Source of the DNA: Sarcocystis neurona
Lineage: Eukaryota > Apicomplexa > Conoidasida > Eucoccidiorida > Sarcocystidae
Assembly: GCA_000727475.1 (NCBI GenBank)
Contig: KL647301.1
Location: forward strand, 2,547,250 to 2,611,249
DNA length: 64,000 nucleotides
Direction: 5' to 3'
Shown here: positions 10,765 through 22,700 of the stretch, piece by piece
Layout: every line of letters begins with the position of its first letter
How positions within the stretch are numbered: position 1 is the stretch's first letter
Notes under the pieces: model-generated
Told to the model about the DNA's origin: nothing
The model's input: only the letters and a program-made list of their open reading frames with translations
Database searches by the model: none
Translations under genes and position numbers: made by a program

Positions 10765-13700
10765 GTACGCTCTTGCAGCTGGCCTAAGGCGTTCCTCTCT
10801 TCTCCAAGACTGCATGTGTATACATGTGTCCGTGCGTTCGTTCGTGTAGGACGCTTCCCTCGTTCGCTCCTATGTACGTATACACACGCACGTATAGAAG
10901 TACAGCCACCGCTGGCCCGTCACAAACGAAAAGGTGAAGATGTCCACGCACACACATCCCTGTCAAAGCACGCACAAATATGCAACTGCAAGCACACATC
11001 GACTCGCACACGTATTGTCCGATATCTATATGTATACATACATATGCAGGTGTCCATGGGGCTTGTACAAAACCCTGTGACTGCATGCAGTCAGACACAC
11101 ATCTACATGTATGTACATATATATATATATATGCGCAATCCCAGGAGCCTACCCATCCAAACAAATGTATGTATATATATATATATATATCACTGCTGCG
11201 TATATACGCGTATATGAATTTACGTGTCTCTCCTTTTCCGCGTGTGTGTATCCCACATCTTCTGCCGTGTTTGTATGGCTGCTCTCTCGCTGGTCTTCTG
11301 TGGAGCTTCTGTCTTTTCTTCCCTTTTGCTTTTGCACGTGTCCCTCTCCCCGGTCGGGGCACTTTGTCTTGGACGTTGTTTTCCGATTGCGGCTCTGCAC
11401 GTTTTGACGTCCTTTCTGTCTTTTTGCAGTGTTATCTTCACGGTGGGAGTATCCCCCGGCTCTACGCTCCTCGTCTGCCGTCCGCTCGTTTAGCTGTTTC
11501 GTTTCGGCGAGCTTCGTTTCTGCGTGCTGCTGCGCTTTTGCTGCTTCCTTCTCCTGGCTGCCTGTCGACAGTATTGCGGCCTCGCGGGTCTTTCTTTCGC
11601 ATGCAGCATGTGCCAGCGCCAGTTTTTGTGACTGCCGGGTCCCCGCATCTGCTGCATGCGAGTGGCTGCTCCTTCTCTTCCGTCCCTGCGCTTCGTCTTC
11701 ACCACCAGCTTCTTAGGAAATTATATTCAGACGTTTACATTTATAATGTGTATACACATACGTATATACAGACGCCTCCACATGTGTATACGCAGTCTCA
11801 TGCAGGGCATACATATACGTATCTACATGGGTGAAGATATGTAATTATATATATATGTGCGTATGTTTCTGTGGATGCCATGTGTATACACACACTAATA
11901 TATCTACACAAGATGTACGTATATGCGTGGGGTGTAGACTTCCACCCCTCTATGTCTACTTCTATAAGTGACTGTGTCCTGGTGTGAATAGATGCACGCG
12001 TGCCACACGTATATTCTCCGCAATAAACATATCTGTGTATCTACATATGTAAGTGGTGTATTTTTCCCAAGTTCCTGTGTACAGTCGGTGACCGTGTCCG
12101 TGTCTCTCTCTGGCACCGGTGCGCCCCCGTCGCGTCTCCCTGCATGCACCTAATATATGTATGGACTACGTATACACACATATATATGGCGTCGCTAGAG
12201 ATGCAGGCGTCTCGCGGCCAAAGAGCGTCTCCTACCTGATTCGCTCAAGATATTGTTCGCGGTGTTTCTTCTCTTCTTTTGCGTGTGTGGGGTCTCCTGT
12301 CGCTGCTGCGCGCCACTTCCCCCTCCCGTCTCGTCTCCTGCGTCCCTGACTTGTTTTCCCCGTCTCCGCGTCCCCCCGTCTCCCCAGCTGTTCGCCCCGC
12401 TGCATCTGCGACTCTGTCTGCGTGTGTCTGTGTCCGTTGTGTCTCGTCTCCTCTTGGGGGGGTCGCCTCGGCGCCAGGGAGAGCTGCAGGAGTACGTCGC
12501 GCCGGCCGCGCAGCTGCAGTACTCTCGACTCGACAACGGCCTGCGCATCGCGTCGCTGGACAGAGGCGGCCTGACAGCGTCTCTCGGCTTGTTCGTGCAT
12601 GCGGGCAGCAGGTTCGAGGACTTGACGTCCTTCGGGGTGACGCACATGATTCAGAATCTCGCCTTTGCGTCAACTGCCCATTTGTCCATGCTTCGCACAG
12701 TTAAAACAATTGAAGTGCTCGGCGCCAATGCCGCATGCGTCGCAGGAAGGTGAGGAAGTCTCGGGAAGCGGAGAACTGCGGGAAAAGGCAGCCGCGGAAG
12801 AGTGGGCGGTTTTGCGACGAGCCGAGGAACCCACACAAAGCACAAGAGTGAAGCAAAGACATGCATGTGTGGCCACAAGAAGAGAAGAGCGGGACGCAGA
12901 GGTCGACAGACGAGCACAGCACTTTCTCGTGAAGGAGAAACGCAGCAGCACAAAGATGTCAGGGCAGCCGGGTGATAGCGCAACAGTCGACCCCGATTTC
13001 CTCCTGAGAAACTCTCCGTCTTCACGCGCATATACATGTATGGGCATGCAACGAGGTGCGACGCTCCCCCTCTCTGTCTGTATATGTATGTAGTTGTCTG
13101 TAGTTGTACATGTATGTAGATGCAGGTGCAAAGGCAGGGAGGTCTCCATATGTTTGTATATACATATATGTATGTGGGCATGTAATAAGAGGGGGCTCTT
13201 TCCTGCTCGCTGCTTCTATATATGTATTTATTTTTTGACTCTATATGTACAGGTGCAAAGGCAGAGAGATGCGTGTATGTATGTGGGTATGTATGTATGT
13301 ATGTATGTATATGTATGTATGTGTCAATGTGTGTATGCATGTATGTATGTATGCATGTGTGTACGTATGTACGTATATATGTATGTATATGTGTGTACGC
13401 ATGTATGTATGTCTACATATATATATGGGCCTCTAGCAAGACGGTGTGTCCCCCTCTATGTCTACTCGTATGTAGTTGTCTCTGAACATATATATATTTA
13501 CATATGTGGATAGACATATGCGTGTGTGCATGTGTGCATACACGGGAATGTAAAAGACACTTTTTTCCGTCGTGAATGTAGATAGACGCATATAGGCCTA
13601 CGCTGGTGGGTGCCACGAAGACAGATGTATATATACGCACATATGTGTGTCTATCAATGTACGCGTGGGCAGATAGACTTGCCTCAAAAAGCGAGAGATA

Positions 13701-16700
13701 CCAAGAAATAGGAGAAAAGACAGAAGTGCCCACAGAGGGGGGTCGCCGGAGTGGCGGGCGTGTGCGGCGGGAGGACGGGAAGGATCGAAGATGGGCGCTG
13801 TCTTGGTGAAGTTCACACAGTGCTGCTGCTGCTGTGCTGCCTCTTTGGCGTCAGTGTCTCACGCAGAACTTCCTGGGCTGCGAGACTCCCTCGTCGAGAT
13901 GAATTTTTCCTCCCTTTGTGACTCTACCTGGGCGGAGGTGGATACGCACGCCCCCGAACTTCACATATATATATATATATGTATGTGAGTGTATGTAGAC
14001 ACATGCACGGGAAAACAGGAGACTGAGCCAGGGAGACACAGGGGCGATTCCGGGCGTTTGTGTCGGGCGTTGGAAGGCCTTCTGCGCGTTTTTTCACTTT
14101 TGAAGTGGGGATTGTCGCTGGTGCGTAGAGCTGTATTATCTCTCTTGTAGTTCTGTGTCTCATATATATGTGTCTACGTTTGTATGTATGGATACGTGGG
14201 GGGGAGCGTCTCCGGTATACAGAGGTGCTATATCTATCTACTTTTGTATGTGTCTCATCTATATGTATGCATGGATACTTGGGGGGGAGCGTCTTCGGTA
14301 TATACAGGTCTGTTTCCTCTGCTACATTTGCATGCGTCGCGTATATGTATATGAATACCTGGGCAGAGGCGTCACTGGGATATAGCTGTATTATCTCTTG
14401 TGATGTATGTGTTTCGTATATACATGAAGGTGTATGTGTATACGTGTGTGTGTATCGTGCGGACAGCGTACGCCCCTGCGTGGACCGTGTCTCTCTGTGT
14501 GTCTCCGCCGGTATATATATACATGTTTGTGTTGCATGCGAGTGCCGGTATTTCTACGCAGGAGTCTCTACATATATGCATTTCTGTTGCATGCAAGTGA
14601 CGGTGTACGCGCGACTACGTTGCACATGCGACTAACGGGTCCGCGTGGGAGTATACCTGGGCGACCACGTGTGATGGGCATGAAGTTTTTCTCGCGGGGA
14701 AATGAGAGAAGGTCCACGGTGCTCCTGTTCAAATAATATATCTCTCTCCGTCTCCGTCTCTGTGTCCGTCTCTCTGTATACATCTATACACCCATATATA
14801 TATGTATATGTAGACGCTTGTGTCGCTCTGCACCGTATGTACGCGTATCCATACGTGTGGTGCATGCAAGAATACCTGTCAGATGGTGTCGCAGGGAGGC
14901 AAGGAGGCGCTTGGGGAGTATCTAGTAAAGTGGGGCTGCGGACCAACGTCCATCCCGTATATATATTTGCGTGCGTCTCTGCTGTACAGGTGGTGGTCGT
15001 CACTGCTGGTCATTTTTCTCGCCAGCCGTCTCGCTGCTGTCCGCGTCTCTCGGCCGCCGCTTCGTGGCTTTCCGTCCTCCCGCCCGTGGCCTCTGCGTGT
15101 CTCCGTGTCTCCGTGCTGGCTGTGTGGCTGGCGTCTTTTTGTGCGTCCCCGTCACGTCTCGCCGTCTCCCTGCGCGCCTTGCTGTGGATGCCCGCGTGTG
15201 TTTTGCTGTCGAATAACAGAGAGCATTTGGTCTACAGCGCGGAGTGCCTGCGAAGTCAGATGCCCCTGCTCGTGCCGCTGTTGACGGGCAACGTCTTATT
15301 CCCGCGCTTTCTGCCCTGGGAGCTCAAGGCCTGCAGGGAGAAGTTGCTGCTTGCCAGACAGCGTCTCGAGCACATGCCTGACCAAATGGTCTCTGAGCTG
15401 CTCCACACCACCGGTTCGTATTCTCGCAAAAGAAAGGAAAATCCCCCCCTCTACCCGCTCTGTACATCACTGTCCACTTCTGTGGCCACCGTCTGAACGA
15501 CGACTTCTCATTGATGACGTCCACGTACATATTCTCCCCTACACGTACACATACGCTTGTATACAACATCGCTAGCATTACACGTGTACAGGCATATCCT
15601 GGTATAGATATATATGTTTCTTATATGCGTATAGGTGTGTGTATGCATATCTCTGTATGTATATGTATCGTATATGTGTATACCCGTATATTCGTATATA
15701 TATAGTGTATGTCGTATACGCGGATGTGCATTTTTTCATATATGTTGTGTATATATATGTCTCATTATACGTGCAAAAGCATATCTTATATATGTGTGTA
15801 TATATATATATATATGTCCACCGTGTGGGAAACGTGTATATGTACGGGCAGTTCATTATGTTTGTGTAGGAACATACGGTGAATGAGATACCTCTGGACA
15901 AAAATACCCATGTAGGCGGAGAGAGTAAACGCGGGGTATATCCTCTGTAGTTGCAGACAGAAATATATATATATATATCTGTATAGATAGAGAGAAGTGG
16001 ATATATAAGCATTCGCATATATATGTATATATATAACTATGGATGTCATATGTATGTATATACCTTTCTACGTATCGATATATGTATATGTGCTTGTACG
16101 TATACATGAGAGTCGCAGACGTATATGCATAGATATATATATAGTTTTGGAGACCTACGTGTGTATACATATACATGCATACATATCGGCGAGTGTGCGT
16201 CGCTGACCTGGCGAGTTCGAAGTCACACAAAAAGAGGATCGCGATGGGCTTTCTCTTTGTCCCAATTTTCTTTTTACACATGCACGATTCTGTCGAGATA
16301 CGCATTTCTGCTTCGACGGCTCCTTTTGTATTATACAAGAGAGAAAGCGAGACGAGACACGGGCCTTTTCTTCCTCTCCGTTTGTTCTTACTTTATTCGA
16401 ACAAAAAAAAGCCAAAATAGTGGGCGCGTCGGCGTAGAAGTACTCATCTGTATTTGCATGTATATACGTACATCTGTGTATAGGTTGTACGCGTCTTTCT
16501 ATATATATGTGTATATATGTGTGTGTATCTGTATGTGTACGTCTTCCTGTAGGTCTGTATACGTGTGCGTACATACATATGTATATGTATGTATCTGTTT
16601 CTATATACTTCTTCGTATATGTCTGTACCTGTATATGTGTATTTCTTGTGTCTACAGATACGTATTTCTTTGTATATATGTGTATGTGTGTGTCTGTACG

Positions 16701-19700
16701 TGTATGTATATGAAGTCGTCTTCATGTCTGAAAGAGCGCGCGTGTGCTGCAGCGTGGCACAACAACACCCTGGGACACAAGCTCTACTGCACGGAGCGTA
16801 GCCTTCAGTACTACAATCCGGACGTTATTCGTCAGTACATGCTGCAGCATTTCTCACCAGGCAAGCCTGACACACCCTTTCCTCTTCTACCCGTCCTTTC
16901 TTCTTTGCGCGCCCGCGCTTGCAAAAGTTTGGCTTTCTCCGACGGTGTGTATATGTATGTGTCTTTCTGCTCTTCCCGCCCGTCTCCAGGTGGGGCGCAC
17001 GGGCGTGTCTCTCTGCATGTATATATATATGGGCCCCCCGCGTTTCTGTCGTAGAAAGGGCGGGGAGAAGGGGGGTCTAAGAAGTTTTTGCGAGTTCGTG
17101 AAATTCTCTTCCGAGAGGGGGAGAGACTGAAACAAAAGAAGAAAGCGACTGCGGCAGGGACAGCGGGGATGGCCCTCCCCCCCCCGCCCCTGCTGCTGTC
17201 CGCACCCGCTGTGTTTCTCCTGTGTAGTCTGCGTCGAAGAAAGCGCCTCTCTCTGCAGCCAGCGACGTTACGGAAGTCCACGCGCGTGGTATGTGCGACA
17301 TATGAAGCCATGCATGCACACGTGCGCGAAGTCCGCCTGCGCGGGGGACCTATATATGTACATACATGCAGATAGAAAGAAGAGTCCGCAGCAGTTCCTG
17401 GCTTTTCTCGGCGTTCACGTGCATATGTTGTATGTGTGCGTTCCTTTTCCTCGCTGTCTCTTCCCCCATGACTTGAGGTACCGATGTGTGTAGGTCTCTT
17501 CGCATGCAGACAAAGGGAAAACATTAGCAGCGCGGTTCTCGTTTTCTCTTGTGTCCGCTGCTCGGGCGTATATGTGTATTTGTGTCTCTTCCCGTGGCTG
17601 CTGTGCTGCGGCTGCATGGGGCTCTCCCCTTCTCTCGAGAAACTCTGCGCGACTATGTGGCCCTGTGTCGGTCACACAGGCCTGCTGTCTTCCTGAAACA
17701 CACGTGCATCCGGTGGTGCATTTATCAAACAAATTGCCGCAGAGTCTAGCGAGATTCACTGCGCATCACGACTCGCCTGTTTCCGTTGAGTGTACGTACA
17801 CCGGAATGTTGTTCTGTTGCCGCGCGGCACTCATGTGCGATGTCTCTGATCGGGAAACTCTCCGTTCCTTTCCACGTGCAACAAAACTGTGCGACGAAAT
17901 GGAGTGCACCTGCGGGCCTCTGACTTTGGATACCTTTCTTCGATCTGTGCAGATCTACGTACTGGACAGAAATCATCAAGGTATATTCTTCCGTTTTTGC
18001 AAGTGTGTGTGTGTGTATGTGTATATAGGTATACATACACACATATGTACACATACATGTGTATATATATTTGTGTGTGTATTTGTGTATATATCTTTGT
18101 GCATGAATATATATTTACATGTACATCTGTATGTGTAAGGTCGATCACAGATAAAAATGATTGGTTGGTGTCTGCTTACGTATTCATACATATGTGTAGG
18201 GATGCTCGTAAATTAGAGAGGTGTGTGTGCGTATGTGTGTGTGTGTGTGGTATCTCTGTCCCTCTCCCTCTCTGTAGATATTCATATGTGTGTATAAGGA
18301 TGATTATGGCTTAAACTTTAAGGTGTATGTACGTACTTGGCCATTCACGTCTCTCCCCATATATGTATATAAATGTGCGTTTCTACATATGTGTCTGTAT
18401 GTAGTGTGCTGTCGTATGTGTGTAACTGTTGTGTACGTACAGATTTACATGTACGTATATATGTGTGCGTGTGCATGGGAACAATGTGGGCGTGTGGGTC
18501 TGTGTACATTCATGTCTTTTTATGTGGCTGCATCAGTAGAGTTCGCCACTCATCCCTGCATGCAAAGAAGAGATGGAGGAGGCTGGAGCGTAGTCGTAGG
18601 TGGATGTTGTATATCTGTCTGAGGCCGTACAGAGACGGAGAAATCTCTTGATCTGCATGTTCATATGCTGCCTTCCCCTCCCTCCATGATCAAAAGAGAC
18701 ATACATAAGGAAATCTCCGGATATAGATACGTACAGGTGTGTACATGTGTACACGTGTATTCGCACGAAAGTACCGAATTTGAATTCTGCGTGTCCGTGT
18801 GTGCGTCTGGTGTGTCTCTCTATGCCTGTGCGTGTCTACACGTATGTGTGTATCTAGAAAGTGTGTAAATGTGTATATTTGTGTGTGTGATGTGTGTATA
18901 TATGTGTCTCTGTGTGTGTATTCGAAAGATATACATAAATATACGTAGTGTGTATATATATACCTGCTATGCATGCGCGCGTGTGTGCGCGTATATACAT
19001 GCATGTCTCGTGGTATCTGTATATGTCTGTTTTACCTGTGCGTGTGTATATGTGTGTATGTAAAGAGTTTACGTGTATGTATATATGTGTGTGTAACATA
19101 TGGGTATATCTGGTTGTGTGTGTGTCCCGATTATATATTCAAGTGTATAGAGCGTATATATATATTTATATAACTGCTATGTATCCGCGCGTGTGTGCGT
19201 TTAAATGCAGGTGTCTTCGTGTGTATGTGTACAAATATATATATATATATATATATGTGTACGTATCTGTAATATGTGTGTGTGTGTTTGTGTATCCGTA
19301 TGACATAGATGAACATATATATATGGTCGTGTGTGTCTGTATATATATATATATATATACGTGCTATGTATGCTCGCGTGTGTACGTATAAATGCGTATG
19401 TCGTGATACATACATATATATATACACGTATATGCGTATGCGTACGGATATTTTTGTTCAGCCAACACATATATGTATATGAATATGTGTGTGTGTGTGG
19501 ATGTTTTTTGTTAGCGAACATGGTGTTTGTGGGCGTAAATGTGCGCCACGAGGAACTTTGTCGCTGGCTGATGCGGGCATTCGTGGACTACAACGCGATT
19601 CCTGCCCAGCCGCGAGAAATTGCTGCTCCTTTCTACACGGGAGGGGACGTTCGTGTGGAGACGGTCTCCCCGCATGCGCACATCGCCATCGCATTCGAAA

Positions 19701-22700
19701 CGGTGCGTTCTTGGCCCTTCCGACTTCCTTCTAATCTTGCTGCTGGTCCTCTTTTCCGGTGCCCCGCAGCTTGCTCAACACACCCCTCACCGCCTACCTA
19801 AAAAATTTCCCAGGCGTCGGTCTCCCTATATGATGGCGAGGACGACGGCTACGTCTGCGCGGACATCTGTCTGTGCATACGTAGATCTACGTACGGACAC
19901 GTCTACACCACAATATATATACGTGTCGGTGTATATGTATGTAGGTATGTATGTATGTACACGTCTACATGACTATATATATGCATGTGTCTCTGTCTGT
20001 GTGTGTGTGTATGTATGTGTAGATGTATGTGACCTGCTGGAGTATGTATATGTGTGGGGGTGTGGGTCTGCTGCATGTATTTCGTAATAAACATATACAT
20101 ATATATATCTATTACGCGTACACATATATGTATATGTGTATGTATAAGCGTGCGCAGACGAACATACGGGAGATGTGCAGAGGAGCCTCAAAGACCGATA
20201 TGGTCGTGGTGCACGAATGATACGCACAGACAGACACTGACAAATGAGGGCATGAGAATATATATATGTGTGTGTGCGTGGGAGTAGATATACGTATATA
20301 CGTATATATATGTATATATATGGACACACCGACCACCCGTATATACGCATATTTCTCTGTTATTATATGTGCCTTTCTCTGGCCCTCTACGTGTGTGTGT
20401 TCGTCTCTCTTGAGCCCGTGTGCACCGCAAGGCTGTGGCTGTGTGAAGACGTGGATATCTTGTGAAGGAGCAGCAGATATAGAGCCGTTCTCAGAGTAGG
20501 TTGAGGGAGTCACGCAGAGGAGAAGAAAAGAACACGGATAACAGAGAGGACGAATAACGACGAGGAGGAAGGCAGTCACTTCATTTGAGCGTACAACACG
20601 TACAGCTGCCCCGTCCGGAGAGGGACAACGTACGCAGAGATGTGTGGATGTGTGCGTGTGCTGCGTGAGTCTATTTCGCCCTCTGTTTGTCTCTTTCTGT
20701 CGCGCATGTAATTGATCTTCTCTTCCTCTGCGTAAATATAGTCACACGGCGAAACCACGCTCTGTCCCCCTCTCTCTGTTCATATATATATATATATGAA
20801 TATATATAGGTTGAATGTATATGTGGTCCTTATTACGTACCGAACCCATATTCTTCTCTGTATATATATACATATACATATAATTGTATAGATCGTGTAT
20901 ATATGTGGTTCTTATTAAGTAACGAAGCCATGTTCTTCTCCCTGTCTGTTTATATATATATGTATGTATATACGTCAAATATATATGTGGTACTTATTAC
21001 GTAACGACGCCGTAATCTTCTCTCTGTCTCTTTCTACATATATATATGTATGTAGGTCAGATATGTATGTGATACAGAATCTTAGGGAAAGGTATATATG
21101 ACTGCGGCGGGGCAGTTTTGGGGACTACCTCCCTTCCGGGGTGCAACATTTCTGCGCCGCGTTCGTTCGACTTCTCCTCCATATATGTATCTCTACGTAT
21201 GCATGTGAGTGGGTACACATTCGTGTGTATCTAGGCATATATGCGGATATATGTATACTTAGAAGAGAACGATAGACAGAGAACAACAGAGAATTTTTGA
21301 CAGAAAAAGAGGACAGTCCTGCAGATAGGAAGGGGAAGTAAAATTCAAGCAGACGTCACGACTTATCGAAACACCACCTGCGCGTACGTGAGATGTCCAC
21401 TGCTGTGCGGCTGTTGTTGATGTTGCTGTCGCTGCTGCTGATGCTGGTGCTGCTGCTGGTGTTGTTACTGCTGTTGTTGCTGTCGCCGCTGTTGCTGGTG
21501 TGGCTGCTGCTGCTGCTCCTGTTGCGCAGCCCGGAGGATGGAACAGCGGCGACTTAGTCGCGTACTCGGTGCTTCAGACGATAGTGGGAGGAGGCGGAGC
21601 ATTTTCGACGGGCGGCCCCGGGAAAGGCATGTACACCCGTCTCTATTTGCATGTGTTAAATGAAAATGACTGGGTGGAGAGCGCCATGGCTTTTAATACG
21701 CAGTACACCGACAGCGGCATGTTTGGCTTGTACATGCTCACCAACCCGACGAAGGTACGTGGCTCCCCGTACGCACGGCGCCTGTCCTGTTGCTGTCGCA
21801 GCTGCTGGGCTTATTCTTCTCCTCTTTCAGACGCAGACAGGCACACACCGTCTCGACCTCCTGCCGTCTGTCTGTACGTCATTCCTGCATGTATATATAT
21901 ATATATATATATCTAACACAGTCTCTGCCTCTATATATGTGTGTCTAGGTGGACGTCGGTCTACGACTTCCTCAAAGAAGATATGTGTATGTGTACACAT
22001 AGGGACAGATTTGATGTCCATAGTAAAAGCTGTCCTCCTTTCCTTCCCCATCGTACGTATATATATATATATATATGCTGTGTTTCTCTCTCTATATATA
22101 TGTGTGCCTATGTATGTTTGTACGTACCTATGTTTTTCAGACACATCCAACATCGTCTGTCTGTCTCTGGATGTCTATCAAGCCCGTGCTTGCATACACG
22201 TATATATTTATATATGGAGAAACACACAAGCACCCAGATACATGTACGGCCAACGTGTTACTGACGGAATTATGGGTGATGCGGGCGTGAGTATAAAAAC
22301 AGAAGCACACAGATATATGCCGGCTGTGTGTTGTTGAGAGGAAGGTGGGGGTCGGTGTAAGACCCCCATGTTGTTGAGGGGAATGTGGGTGCTGCGGGGG
22401 TCAGTATACAGATACAAGCGCGTAGTAGATGTCTACACCAGGCACAGCATGATCCTGTAGGTCGTCGTATGGTTGTACGGGGGTCGTTTAATATTCTCCT
22501 TCCTTTTGCAGGCAGCAAGTGCGGTACAAGTGATGGCCGAGCAGTTCGCGAAGATGGAGAAGGTGACTCCCGAGGAACTGCGACGGGCGAAGAATTCTCT
22601 CAAAGCGTCGATCTATATGAATCTAGAATGCAGAGGCATTGTGATGGAGGACGTAGGGAGACAGCTGCTCATGAGCGACCGCGTGGTCTCGCCTCAGGAG

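Noticed and set aside
16155..16725. Tyr/Ile/Cys/Val-rich frames across TA/TG microsatellites, also common at 13-14, 18-20, 30-31 and 36 kb
   Set aside because: Periodic dipeptides produced by microsatellites; no start context, no splice logic and no family similarity.
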